Both the position numbers and the translations under genes were made by a program. Shown in pieces: positions 49,057 through 57,783 of a DNA stretch of 64,000 nucleotides. The stretch comes from Enhydrobacter sp. GTDB taxonomy: Bacteria > Pseudomonadota > Alphaproteobacteria > Reyranellales > Reyranellaceae. The first letter of the stretch is position 1. The number at the start of each line of letters is the position of its first letter. Where the stretch lies: positions 19,147 to 83,146 of the forward strand of contig JAHCJV010000016.1 of NCBI GenBank assembly GCA_026126105.1. Reading direction: 5' to 3'. Under the pieces are notes generated by a model, which did not search any database, had not been told where the DNA came from, and was given only the letters and a program-made list of their open reading frames with translations.

Positions 49057-50718
49057 TTAAGCCCGCTTGCGGTCATACTTGGATTGCTTGCCCGTGCCGT
49101 AGAGCTTCAGCGCGCCTTCCGGTCCGGTCGCGTTGGGCCGCTGGAAGATCCAGTTCTGCCAGGCCGAGAGGCGGGCGAAGATCTTGGTTTCCATCGTCTC
49201 GGGGCCGGCGAAGCGCAGGTTGGCTTCCATGCCGATCAGCCCGTCCGGCGAGAAGCCGGCGCGCTCCTCGACGGCGAGGCGCACCTCGTCCTCCCAGTCG
49301 ATGTCGTCTGGCGTGAAGGTGACGAGGCCGAGCGCGTCGGCGGCTTCGGCGTCGATCGCCTCGCCGATCTCGTCCTTGAGTTCATCGACATGCTTCGGGT
49401 CGGCCAGGAAGCGCGTGCCGAGGCGGGTCAGGCCGTTGCCCATCGGATAGGGGCCGAAGTTCATGTCCGTGAGCCGGACAGCGGCGGCCGGCAGGTTGGA
49501 GCCGTCGAAGACGCCATCCAGCATGTAGGCGCGGTCGGCGGCGAGCACGAGCTCGAACAGCGTGCCGGCGAAGCACGAGCCCGGCTCGACCAGCGCGATC
49601 AGGCTGCGCGAGGAAACGTCGAGGCGCTTCAGGGTGCGCTTCCAGTAGAGCACGATCTCGCGCACCAGCCAGTTGTCGGCGTGCTCGGCGAGCAGCGCGT
49701 CATAGGCCTCGACCAGCGCCGCATCGCCCTGGCTGTGGAACACCCAGGTGCCGATCTCGGTTTCATTGAGGCGCAGGTGCATCATCGCATCGTCGATCGA
49801 CCGGGCGAGCTGCAATGGCCAGAAGGCGGCGCCCTGCGCGTGGATGGCGGCGGCATCCGCTGGCGGCACGGAGGCGGGACCGTTCACGCGGAAATGGGCG
49901 GCGCGGCGCTCGCGATCGATCTCTACCGTGAGCCCGGCATAGCGCAGCGCGTCGCCGTCGAAGGTGCGCTCGACGAGCGGTAGCGCGATCCCCGTCGCAT
50001 CCTTCGGTCGGGGGGACGTCGCGGCAATCTCCTCGGCGATCTTCTTCGTCTCTTGAGCGAGCTTGCTCGGCGGGATGAGCTTGTCGACCAGCCGCCATTG
50101 TTGAGCCCGCTTGCCGCGCATGCCCTCGGCCGTGGTGCAGAAGAAGTCGGCGTGGTCGCGGCGTACCAGCCGCTTGTCGACCAGCCGCGTCAGTCCGCCG
50201 GTGCCGGGCAGGACGGCGAGCAGCGGCAGCTCGGGCAGCGACACCGCGCTCGCCCCGTCATCGGCCAGCAGGATCTGGTCGCAGGCGAGCGCGAGCTCGT
50301 AGCCGCCGCCTGCGGCGATGCCGTTGATCGAGCAGATATAGCTCTGGCCGGAATGTTCGGTGGCATCTTCGATGGCAAGGCGCGTCTCGTTGGTGAACTT
50401 GCAAAAGTTGACCTTGTGATCGTGCGTCGAGAGCCCGAGCATGTTGATGTTGGCGCCCGAGCAGAAGACGCGATCGCGCTGGCTGCGGATCACGACCGCG
50501 CCGATCTCGGGATGCTCGAAGCGCAGGCGCTGCACGGCATCCGCCAGCTCGATGTCGACGCCGAGGTCGTACGAATTGAGCTTGAGCTTGTAGCCGGGCT
50601 TCAGGCCGCCATCCTCGTTCACGTCCATAGTCAGGTAGGCGACGCCGGACTCGAGCGCGAGCTTCCAGTGCTTGTAGCGCGCAGGCTCGGTGCGGAAGTC
50701 GATCGGCGGCTCGGCCAT
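49057..50718 (-). CDS. boxC: 2,3-Epoxybenzoyl-CoA dihydrolase BoxC
   Basis: A 553-residue double-crotonase-type enzyme that opens the epoxybenzoyl-CoA ring hydrolytically, releasing formate and the C6 semialdehyde-CoA. Visible features are RVFCSGANINMLGLSTHDHKVNFCKFTNE, the oxyanion-hole region INGIAAGGGYELALACD, LPLLAVLPGTGGLTRLVDKR and the second-half LVEPGSCFAGTLFELVLAADR. It is the first gene of the operon boxC-boxB-transthyretin-like-Bug-antitoxin-ligase-Liv. The promoter region contains an operator-like dyad shared with the divergent GNAT/Rrf2 genes. Confidence 0.96.
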   Translation of the reverse strand: MAEPPIDFRTEPARYKHWKLALESGVAYLTMDVNEDGGLKPGYKLKLNSYDLGVDIELADAVQRLRFEHPEIGAVVIRSQRDRVFCSGANINMLGLSTHDHKVNFCKFTNETRLAIEDATEHSGQSYICSINGIAAGGGYELALACDQILLADDGASAVSLPELPLLAVLPGTGGLTRLVDKRLVRRDHADFFCTTAEGMRGKRAQQWRLVDKLIPPSKLAQETKKIAEEIAATSPRPKDATGIALPLVERTFDGDALRYAGLTVEIDRERRAAHFRVNGPASVPPADAAAIHAQGAAFWPLQLARSIDDAMMHLRLNETEIGTWVFHSQGDAALVEAYDALLAEHADNWLVREIVLYWKRTLKRLDVSSRSLIALVEPGSCFAGTLFELVLAADRAYMLDGVFDGSNLPAAAVRLTDMNFGPYPMGNGLTRLGTRFLADPKHVDELKDEIGEAIDAEAADALGLVTFTPDDIDWEDEVRLAVEERAGFSPDGLIGMEANLRFAGPETMETKIFARLSAWQNWIFQRPNATGPEGALKLYGTGKQSKYDRKRA

Positions 50719-50730
50719 GGCGTTCCTTAT

Positions 50731-50758
50731 ATAGGCAATTCGGTACTGAAATACCTAT
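50731..50758. promoter_or_regulatory. 28-base imperfect dyad, probable Rrf2 (BadM-like) operator
   Basis: The half ATAGGCAATTCGGT (50731-50744) and the complement of ACTGAAATACCTAT (50745-50758) pair at 11 of 14 positions, with the outer five bases perfect (ATAGG/CCTAT). It lies in the 79-base divergent region between boxC and the GNAT gene, overlapping where a promoter must be. Length and symmetry fit an Rrf2-dimer site. The regulator encoded two genes away is the obvious candidate. Confidence 0.58.
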
Positions 50759-50797
50759 TTACTTTCTCTTCCGCAAGCGCATTCTCCCCGCAGAAAC

Positions 50798-51217
50798 ATG
50801 ATCCTTATCCGCCCGGTCGAAGCTCCTGATTTATCGGCGATTTCCGCGCTGGACGCGCGCCTGACGGGCACCGCGAAGCCCGATTACTGGCGGGAGATGA
50901 TGGCCCCGGATCGCCATTTCCTGATCGCGGAAAGCGCAAAGGGCGAATTGGCGGGCTTCATCGCCGGCGAGGTCCGGGCATGGGAATTCGGACAGCCGCC
51001 GGCGGGCTGGGTGTTCGCTATCCAGATCGATCCCAAGCTGCGACTCAAGGGCGTCGGCAGCCAGTTGTTCGAAGGCCTCGTTGCCCGCTTCAAGGCCGAA
51101 GGCGTGACGCGCGTGCGCACGTTGGTCGATCGCAAGGACCACCTGATCCTGTCGTTCTTCCGGGCACAGGGGATGGTCGCGGGCCCGTCTCTGCAACTCG
51201 ACAAGGATCTCGCGTGA
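50798..51217 (+). CDS. GNAT-family acetyltransferase (BadL-like position)
   Basis: A 139-residue GCN5-related N-acetyltransferase: acetyl-CoA motif A as AIQIDPKLRLKGVGSQLFEGLVARF, preceded by LIAESAKGELAGFIAGEV. It overlaps the following Rrf2 gene by 4 bases (GTGA). In Rhodopseudomonas palustris a GNAT (BadL) and an Rrf2 regulator (BadM) are linked to benzoate genes; the same pairing here, next to boxBC, suggests it acetylates an aromatic amine or an analogue that interferes with the pathway. That assignment is by gene order, not by alignment. Confidence 0.82.
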   Translation: MILIRPVEAPDLSAISALDARLTGTAKPDYWREMMAPDRHFLIAESAKGELAGFIAGEVRAWEFGQPPAGWVFAIQIDPKLRLKGVGSQLFEGLVARFKAEGVTRVRTLVDRKDHLILSFFRAQGMVAGPSLQLDKDLA

Positions 51218-51609
51218 GATTGCAGACGGCAACGCGGCTGGGGCTTTACGCGATCCTGGAGCTGGCGCGCGATCCGGAGCGCACGCTCTCGTCGGCGGAA
51301 CTCGCGCAGCGTTATGGGGTATCCAACCATCATCTTGCCAAGGTCCTGCGTACGCTTGCCGCCGCGGGCCTCGTCCGCGGCGGACGCGGTGCCTCGGGCG
51401 GCTATCGCTTCACGGGCAACCGCCGACGCATCACATTGATGGATATCGTTGCTCTGTTCGAACCGGCACCCGGCAGTCGTATCAAGGAGCCCGGGGAGGA
51501 GACCGAAATCGGCGCCGCGTTGCAGCGTGTGCTGATGGAAGTCGACGATATCGCGGAGGCGACATTGCGCTCGATCAGCCTCGAGACGATGCTGAAGCGT
51601 CCGACATAG
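51214..51609 (+). CDS. Rrf2-family transcriptional regulator (BadM-like)
   Basis: A 131-residue Rrf2 regulator. The winged helix-turn-helix comprises TATRLGLYAILELARDP, SSAELAQRYGVSNHHLAKVLRTLAAAGLVRGGRGASGGY and ITLMDIVALFEP. It has no cysteine at all, so it cannot carry the Fe-S cluster of IscR/NsrR and must respond to something else, as a benzoate-pathway sensor would. GTG start overlapping the GNAT stop. It is divergent from boxC and probably represses the box operon. Confidence 0.88.
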   Translation: MRLQTATRLGLYAILELARDPERTLSSAELAQRYGVSNHHLAKVLRTLAAAGLVRGGRGASGGYRFTGNRRRITLMDIVALFEPAPGSRIKEPGEETEIGAALQRVLMEVDDIAEATLRSISLETMLKRPT

Positions 51610-51618
51610 AGGCACCGC

Positions 51619-52317
51619 ATGGCTGCACGCCTGCTCTGGCTTACCGTCCTGCTGCTGCTCCCGCGCCTGGCGCTCGCCATGGATCCCTGGGAGCCGCCCG
51701 GCGCCTGCAAGGCGGAGAGCTGGAACGATGTCGAGCAGTGGCGCGAGTGGAACAGTCATACGCCGCCGGACAATGTGCGGCATTGGGCGGAGGAGCGACC
51801 GCGATTCGCCAACCGTCGCGACGTGTGGCGGTGGCTCGACCGACTCTACATTGCAGTCTCGGATGGAAAGGTGCTCACGCTCGCTGATTGCGCCTTCGGC
51901 GACGACATGCACTTCTACCTGTACGAGCGATACGACGAGGCGGGCGAATTCCACATCGTGCGCGCCTACTTCTACGAAGATCACCACTATGCACTGGTGA
52001 TGCGCAGGACCGGTGAGATCTACGCTGTCCCAGGACTGCCGATCTGGTCGCCCGATCGCACGCGCTTTGCCTACGCGGTCTGCGACCTGCTGAACGGTAC
52101 GGAGGAACTCGCCGTGATGAGCATTTCGCACGACAGGCCGGAAGAGGAAGCAAAAGTCCAGCTTCCCTGTACTCTGGGCTCTTGCAAGCTCGTCTGGGAA
52201 GGCAGCGCCATGCTGAGTGCTACCTGCGAGGATCCGCAGGGCAGGGGAGGCAAGCGCGAGGTCGTACGCTTGACGCGCAAGGGCGACGCCTGGACTTCGG
52301 CCAGGTCGAGCCGTTGA
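51619..52317 (+). CDS. Exported hypothetical protein
   Basis: A 232-residue protein with a clear signal peptide (LLWLTVLLLLPRLALA, cleavage near residue 20). The mature part is rich in tryptophan and acidic residues (WNDVEQWREWNSHTPPDNVRHW) and has five or so cysteines (for example CKAES, LADCAF, AVCDL, LPCTLGSC, ATCED), which suggests disulfides in the periplasm. I recognise no family. It starts 9 bases after the Rrf2 gene and may be cotranscribed; it ends 4 bases before the convergent acyl-CoA dehydrogenase. Confidence 0.75.
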   Translation: MAARLLWLTVLLLLPRLALAMDPWEPPGACKAESWNDVEQWREWNSHTPPDNVRHWAEERPRFANRRDVWRWLDRLYIAVSDGKVLTLADCAFGDDMHFYLYERYDEAGEFHIVRAYFYEDHHYALVMRRTGEIYAVPGLPIWSPDRTRFAYAVCDLLNGTEELAVMSISHDRPEEEAKVQLPCTLGSCKLVWEGSAMLSATCEDPQGRGGKREVVRLTRKGDAWTSARSSR

Positions 52318-52321
52318 CAGC

Positions 52322-53515
52322 CTAAGCCTTCGCCCATCCGTCGCGGGTCTGCGGCAGCTTCTTCTTGAGCAATGCGCCGGCAACGACGTTGCGCAGCACC
52401 TCCGCCGTGCCGCCGCCGATGGTGAACATGCGGACGTCGCGCGCCATTCGTTCGAGCGGCAGCTCGCGGCTGTAGCCGCGGGCGCCGAAGAACTGCAATG
52501 CGTCGTTGACCACCTGGATGGCGCTCTCCGACGTGAACACCTTGGCCTGCGCGGCCATCAGCATGTCGGGAAAGCCGCCCTCGCCGGAACGCGCGGCATT
52601 GTAGACCAGTGCGCGCGCGGCCGAGAGCTTGATCGACATGTCGGCCAGCTTCCATTGCAGGCCCTGGAACTCGTTGATCGGCCGGCCGAACTGCTGGCGC
52701 TTCTCCGACCAGTCGAGCGCAAGCTGGTAGGCACCCTCGGCGATGCCGAGCGCGACCGTCGCCGCGCCGACGCGCTGGCTGTTGTAAGCGGTCATCAGGT
52801 CGGCAAAACCCTTCTTCAGGCCGCGCGGCGGGATGACGAGCGCGGAGGGCGGGACGTCCATGTCCTCGAAATCGACGACCGCCTCGGGGATGCCGCGCAG
52901 TCCCATGGTCGGCTCGCGCTTGGTGATCTTGAGGCCCTTGGTCTCGTCGCGGATGGCGAGGAAGCCGCCGATCCCTTCCTCGTTGCCCTTCTCGTCGTAG
53001 ACCTTGGCGAAGATCAGGTGCAGGCGGGAGACGCCGCCGCCGGTGATCCAGTGCTTGCGCCCGTTGATAACATAACGGTTACCCTTCTTGTCGGCGCGCG
53101 TGGTCATGCCGTTAGCGTCCGAGCCGGCATCGGGCTCGGTGATGCAGATCGCGGGCTTGTCGCCGGCCAGCACCATGTCGGCCGCCATCTTCTTCTGCTC
53201 TTCCGAGCCATAGGCCATCACAGCGCTGATCGCGCCCATGTTGGTCTCGACCGCAATGCGGCCGGTGACGGCGCAGGCCGCAGACAGCGCCTCGATCGCC
53301 AGCACCGCATCCAGCCAGCTCTTGCCCTGCCCGCCATATTGCGTCGGGATCGTCATGCCGATCAGCTTCGCGTCCTTGAGCAACTCGACATTGTCCCATG
53401 GATATTGCTCGGTGCGGTCGACCTCGGCAGCGCGCTTGGTCACCGGGCCGGCGGCGAGCTCGCGGGCCCGGGCCTGTAGGGTCACCTGCTCGGAAGACAG
53501 ACCGGACGCGTTCAT
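52322..53515 (-). CDS. Acyl-CoA dehydrogenase
   Basis: A 397-residue flavoprotein: CITEPDAGSDANGMTTRADKKG (FAD/substrate loop), KHWITGGGVSRLHLIFAKV, QQFGRPINEFQGLQWKLADM and the C-terminal GARGYSRELPLERMARDVRMFTIGGGTAEVLRN, where E of TAEVLR is in the position of the catalytic glutamate. It oxidises an acyl-CoA to the enoyl-CoA. The start overlaps the preceding adenylate cyclase stop by 4 bases, an unusual partnership. The chain-length preference is not deducible. Confidence 0.93.
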   Translation of the reverse strand: MNASGLSSEQVTLQARARELAAGPVTKRAAEVDRTEQYPWDNVELLKDAKLIGMTIPTQYGGQGKSWLDAVLAIEALSAACAVTGRIAVETNMGAISAVMAYGSEEQKKMAADMVLAGDKPAICITEPDAGSDANGMTTRADKKGNRYVINGRKHWITGGGVSRLHLIFAKVYDEKGNEEGIGGFLAIRDETKGLKITKREPTMGLRGIPEAVVDFEDMDVPPSALVIPPRGLKKGFADLMTAYNSQRVGAATVALGIAEGAYQLALDWSEKRQQFGRPINEFQGLQWKLADMSIKLSAARALVYNAARSGEGGFPDMLMAAQAKVFTSESAIQVVNDALQFFGARGYSRELPLERMARDVRMFTIGGGTAEVLRNVVAGALLKKKLPQTRDGWAKA

Positions 53516-54999
53516 GCAGAAAATTCCTGGAGGTTGAGGTCGGGAGTGAAGACGGCAATCTGTTCGCTGCGGCCGCGAACTGCAACAGTGCCCAGGGGAG
53601 AGAAAGCGAACCGCTCGCCGCAGGCGTCGCGCGTGCTCTGCGACACCAGAATGCGTGTGCCGTGCTCCTTGTTCAGCACTTCGAGCCGCGCTGCGAGGTT
53701 CACGGTGTCGCCGAGCAGGGTGTAGCTCATGCGCTGGCCGGCGCCGACCGAGCCGCCGATCACGGGACCGCTGCTGATGCCGATGCGGGTCGCGAGGGCG
53801 ACGCCGAAGTCGCCGAAGGTGCGATTGGCGACCGCCCGCTGGATGTCGATCGCCGCCTGCACCGCGGCGCAGGCATGATCGGGACAGGCGAGCGGCATGT
53901 TGAAGGAGGCGAAGAGGCCGTCGCCGATGAAGGTGTTGACCACGCCGCCGTTGCGCCGGATGGGCTCCAGAACCGTCTCGAGATATTCGTTCAGCACCGC
54001 GACCAGTTCGGATGGCCCGAGATACTCGGCGATGGTGGTGAAGCCCGCGATGTCGGTGAAGAGGATGGTGGCCTCGGCGATCTCGCCCGATGCATTGCCT
54101 TGGCGCGCCAGGATGGTGGCGGCGACGCTCTCGTCGACATAGCGGCCGAAGGTCTCGCGGATTCGCTCGCGCTCGCGCAGGCCCTCGACCATCGCGTTGA
54201 ACCGGGTCGTGACTTCACCCGCCTCGTCGTTCGAGGTGACGGCGACGCGCACGTCAAGTTTTCCCGAGGCGACTTCTTCCATGGCGTCCGACAGGATACG
54301 CAGCGGCCGCAGGAAGGCGCGCATGATGAAGAAGGCGGAGAGAGCAACGCCCATCGCCGCCGAAGCGACGTCGACCAGAATCTCCTGATGCAGCCGTTCG
54401 CCTTCGTAGGAGTAGAGCTCGGCCAGGATGGCGACGAGAGGCCCGATCGAGATCACCAGCAGCGCCACCATCAGCTTCTGCCGGTAGCTGCCGAAGAACA
54501 GGCCGAGGTTCTCGCCATAGCGGTCGAAGATGAAACTGCACAGGGTGGCGAGGTAATCGCTGATCACGAAGTAGGTGAAGGTGAAATAGAAGATCGTCAG
54601 CACCAGGATGGCGACGATGTAGTCCGCAATGCTGGAGGGCGGCAGCACGGTGTCGACCCACCACGGCGTCGACAATCGGAACGACCAGGCGAAAAACGCC
54701 AGAACGCCGACCCCCGCCGCGGAAAGCAGCGGCAGCTGGGTCAGCCGGCGCTCGATCGACGCGAAGGATGTCCTGCCCTGAAGGTAGTCCTGGATAGGCG
54801 CAAACAGTCGGCTGGAAATCGTCCAGTTGAAGGCCAGCAGCAGGACCGCGCCGGCACCGATCGTCCGCCAGGCGTTGGCCCAGGCTCCGGACAGCGCCGA
54901 GAAGGTGATGGTGATCGCGAGATCGAGCGCGAAGATCGAGATCGCCATCAGGAGATAGCGGCGGCGCAGGGAAGCGATCTCGGTTGCGGTCGCACTCAT
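53512..54999 (-). CDS. Membrane class III adenylate/guanylate cyclase with HAMP domain, copy 2
   Basis: A 495-residue protein with about six membrane spans in the first 250 residues, a HAMP-like linker (RPLRILSDAMEEVASGKLDVRV) and a C-terminal class III cyclase domain: ILFTDIAGFTTIAEYLGP supplies the first metal aspartate, VVNTFIGDGLFASFNMP the second, and RIGISSGPVIGGSVGAGQRMSYTLLGDTVNLAARLE the nucleotide site. It overlaps both neighbours by 4 bases. It makes cAMP or cGMP in response to an unknown membrane signal. Confidence 0.92.
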   Translation of the reverse strand: MSATATEIASLRRRYLLMAISIFALDLAITITFSALSGAWANAWRTIGAGAVLLLAFNWTISSRLFAPIQDYLQGRTSFASIERRLTQLPLLSAAGVGVLAFFAWSFRLSTPWWVDTVLPPSSIADYIVAILVLTIFYFTFTYFVISDYLATLCSFIFDRYGENLGLFFGSYRQKLMVALLVISIGPLVAILAELYSYEGERLHQEILVDVASAAMGVALSAFFIMRAFLRPLRILSDAMEEVASGKLDVRVAVTSNDEAGEVTTRFNAMVEGLRERERIRETFGRYVDESVAATILARQGNASGEIAEATILFTDIAGFTTIAEYLGPSELVAVLNEYLETVLEPIRRNGGVVNTFIGDGLFASFNMPLACPDHACAAVQAAIDIQRAVANRTFGDFGVALATRIGISSGPVIGGSVGAGQRMSYTLLGDTVNLAARLEVLNKEHGTRILVSQSTRDACGERFAFSPLGTVAVRGRSEQIAVFTPDLNLQEFSA

Positions 55000-56498
55000 G
55001 CCGGCGGCCCGACGCTGTAAACCACGATGTCGCCGCGATGGCCGCGCACGCCGGTCTCCCCCAGCCGTACGCAGGGAAAGCCGCCGCCCGCGGCCCGCAC
55101 GGTGCTTTCGGTCGCCAGGATCGTCGATCCGAACTGCTTGTTGAGCTGCTCGACCCGGGCAGCGACGTTTACGGCATCTCCGAGAAGTGTGTAGCTCAGC
55201 CAGTCGGCGGTGCCGATGGTGACGCCGATCACCGGGCCGGTGTTGATGCCGATACGCGTGCGGATCTGCACCCCGGCGGGAAAGGCGACCTCCGCCAGCG
55301 CCTGCTGGATCTCGAGCGCCGCTTCGAGGGCAGCAGCGGCATGGCGTTCCTGCGGTAGCGGCAGGTTGAAGCTCGCGAACAGCCCGTCGCCGATGCAGTT
55401 GTTCACCACGCCACCATGGCGGTGGATCACCGGCGCGATGGCAGCATAATACCGGTTCAAGATTCCGGCGACGTCGGCAGGCGTGAGTTGCTCCGACATC
55501 GTGGTGAAACCCTCGATGTCGGTAAACATCAGGGTTGCCTCGGCAAGCGTGTCGGCGGCGCGGCCCGTGCGCTCCCTGTCATCGAGGATGGCGGCAGCGA
55601 CGCTCTTGCTCACGTACTTGCCAAAAGTATCGCGCAGATATTGGCGTTCAGCGAGGCCATTCACCATCTCGTTGAAGCCGCTCAGCGCCCGCCCGACCTC
55701 GTCGTCGGAAGTGACCGGCAGTCGGACGGCGAGGTCGCCAACGGCGACCCGCCCCATGCCGTGGTCGAGCCGCGCGAGGGGGAGTGTGAGGGCGCGTGAG
55801 ATCCAGTAGTAGATTGTGGCCGCGCCGGCGACAGAGGCAACGAGATCGAGAGTGGCCTCGCGCAAGAGGCGGGGGCCCTCGTAGCTCGCGATGTCGCCAG
55901 CCAGCAGGGTCATGGCGGCAAACGACACGAACAGAACGGCCAGGCCGACCTTGCGGCGGAAGGTGCCGCGGAATGCGCTGATGTTGACGTTGCGCGTACG
56001 GAACAGAAAAGCGAGGAGGCCGTCGAGATAAGCGCTGACCACGAAGAACGTCAGCACGTAGTTGAAGCCGGTCACGACGACGAAGGAGCAAACCGTGTCG
56101 ATCCAGGCCGACACTTCGATCGAGGCGCCGAAGGTGTAGCCGACCCGCGGCGCCAGGAGCCGCAAGGCAAGCATCGGCCCGTACAGGCAGGCGACGACGG
56201 TAGCGGACCGCCGAGCCAGGTTTGCGAGAGCAGGCTCGATTTCGACGAACGCTGCTTCACCGTCGAGGAAGCGACGGATTGGCCGGATCAGCAGCGAGGC
56301 ACCCAGTCCCACGCCCAGCAGGAGAAAGGCGGTGGAGATTGCAGTCAGGGGCAGGAGCGAAAGCGGGTGGTCGTTGATCGCGGCATAGACCGCCGACGTC
56401 ATGACATCGATGCCGAACGGCACCGCCATCGCGAGGTAATATCGCCGGAGGATGGTGCGGGACCCGCGGTCGACTCCCGCTCCGGACTGAGCCGTCAT
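54996..56498 (-). CDS. Membrane class III adenylate/guanylate cyclase with HAMP domain, copy 1
   Basis: A 500-residue paralogue of the next gene, with the same plan: six membrane spans, a HAMP region (LPLARLDHGMGRVAVGDLAVRLPVTSDDEVGRA) and a cyclase domain with LMFTDIEGFTTMSEQLTP, VVNNCIGDGLFASFNLP and RIGINTGPVIGVTIGTADWLSYTLLGDAVNVAARVE. All metal ligands appear present in both copies, so both may be active. First gene of an operon of two cyclases and an acyl-CoA dehydrogenase with 4-base overlaps. Confidence 0.92.
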   Translation of the reverse strand: MTAQSGAGVDRGSRTILRRYYLAMAVPFGIDVMTSAVYAAINDHPLSLLPLTAISTAFLLLGVGLGASLLIRPIRRFLDGEAAFVEIEPALANLARRSATVVACLYGPMLALRLLAPRVGYTFGASIEVSAWIDTVCSFVVVTGFNYVLTFFVVSAYLDGLLAFLFRTRNVNISAFRGTFRRKVGLAVLFVSFAAMTLLAGDIASYEGPRLLREATLDLVASVAGAATIYYWISRALTLPLARLDHGMGRVAVGDLAVRLPVTSDDEVGRALSGFNEMVNGLAERQYLRDTFGKYVSKSVAAAILDDRERTGRAADTLAEATLMFTDIEGFTTMSEQLTPADVAGILNRYYAAIAPVIHRHGGVVNNCIGDGLFASFNLPLPQERHAAAALEAALEIQQALAEVAFPAGVQIRTRIGINTGPVIGVTIGTADWLSYTLLGDAVNVAARVEQLNKQFGSTILATESTVRAAGGGFPCVRLGETGVRGHRGDIVVYSVGPPA

Positions 56499-56552
56499 GA
56501 TGGCGGGTATAGAGCGGATCGCGGCGGAGCGGAACGCCCCGCCGCGAGAGCG

Positions 56553-57638
56553 TCAGGCAGTCAGCTCACGCGCCGTGATCTTGTACTTGAACGCGTCCGG
56601 ATCGAGCGGGTCGACGGCGCCGCCCTTGTCCTCGGCCTGTGGGTACATGAGGAACGGCAGCGGCGGTTCCTTGCTGCCCGGCAGCTTCACGTCATGTGCG
56701 ACATTGAAGGCAAGCCAGTTGCCTTCCCAGGCGCCAAACAGAGCCTTGCGCGCGGCAGTAACCTTGAGATCCGCCATGGATAGCTTGGTCGGCGGCTCTT
56801 CGAGCACAACCTTGCGCACGTCGGCAGGATCGACCGGCGTCCAGCCGCTGTTGGACAGCCAGACCTCTGCCCGGCAATGCTGCGCCTTGGTGACGACCTC
56901 GCTGCCCGCCCCCAGCGACTTGAAGCCGAACTCGGAGGGCACGACTCGGATGCCGTAAACATCACGCGCCGGCACGCCGACCGAGCGGGCCATCGCCACG
57001 TAAAGTGCGTTGAGATCGGCGCACTTGCCATTGAGATTGCCCGTCCTGATCATCCAGCTCACGTCGCCGATGCCGCAGCCTTTGGTCGCGGCATTGCGAA
57101 AAGTGTTGTCGACCACCCACTCGTAGAGCGCGCGCGCCTTGTCGACGTCAGTGCTCTTGCCGCGCACGATGTCTTCGGCCGTCTCCTTGACGAGGCCGTC
57201 GACCGGCAGCAGCGCGGTCGCCATGAGGTTGAACTTGCGCTCGTCGTCGCTGAGCGGGGCGACCGAGCTCTGGCCGATGCGAACCGCCCGATTCTGCGTC
57301 TGGACCTGGGTGGTGACCTCGATCAGCGGATTCTGCTGGTCGGCCGACCATTCGACCTGCAGCATCTCCGCGCCGTATTTCGGGTCGCGCACCTTCTGGG
57401 CGACCCGCGCGTTGCCCGTCCAGGTGGTGGCGCCGGGGCGTTGCCAGTCGTCGGCCGTGAAGGTCGGTAGCGGAATCCACGCCTTGTTGGCGAACGTCGG
57501 CTCGACCCGCGTGGTCAGCGAGAACGTGCGCCACCCCTTGGGGACCGGCGAGAAATTGACTTCGGCCGCCGCCAGGCGCGGCGCAAGACCGATGGCGCCG
57601 GCAGCGAGGCCGGCCTTGAGCACGTCACGACGATTCAT
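56553..57638 (-). CDS. Transglutaminase-like domain protein with Tat signal
   Basis: A 361-residue protein. The N-terminus MNRRDVLKAGLAAGAIGLAPRLAAA is a twin-arginine signal. The transglutaminase-like cysteine protease core is visible: GNLNGKCADLNALYVAMARSVGVPARDVYGIRV (catalytic Cys in GKCADL), then HCRAEVWLSNSGWTPVDPADV (histidine and aspartate). Probably a periplasmic peptidase or amidase; substrate unknown. The ribosome binding site GGGAGGAG lies inside the stem of the terminator that ends the upstream Liv operon. Confidence 0.88.
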   Translation of the reverse strand: MNRRDVLKAGLAAGAIGLAPRLAAAEVNFSPVPKGWRTFSLTTRVEPTFANKAWIPLPTFTADDWQRPGATTWTGNARVAQKVRDPKYGAEMLQVEWSADQQNPLIEVTTQVQTQNRAVRIGQSSVAPLSDDERKFNLMATALLPVDGLVKETAEDIVRGKSTDVDKARALYEWVVDNTFRNAATKGCGIGDVSWMIRTGNLNGKCADLNALYVAMARSVGVPARDVYGIRVVPSEFGFKSLGAGSEVVTKAQHCRAEVWLSNSGWTPVDPADVRKVVLEEPPTKLSMADLKVTAARKALFGAWEGNWLAFNVAHDVKLPGSKEPPLPFLMYPQAEDKGGAVDPLDPDAFKYKITARELTA

Positions 57639-57641
57639 TCG

Positions 57642-57676
57642 AAAAAACTCCTCCCGAGCTTTGCTGCGTCGGGAGG
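57642..57676 (-). terminator. Intrinsic terminator of the second Liv operon
   Basis: On the minus strand CCTCCCGA, an 11-base loop and TCGGGAGG are followed by AGTTTTTTCG: an 8-base perfect GC-rich stem with a six-T tract, the best rho-independent terminator in the window. It lies 107 bases after the livF stop and 4 bases before the transglutaminase start. The descending arm includes the Shine-Dalgarno sequence of that gene. Confidence 0.72.
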
Positions 57677-57783
57677 ACGATCCTGTCTGCCGTCAGGAAA
57701 GATCGACCGTCCCGGACCAACCCGCACCGCAACGCGGCAACGACCTGTACCGGAGGCCTGACAATGGCAGCGGCAAACCCGCC

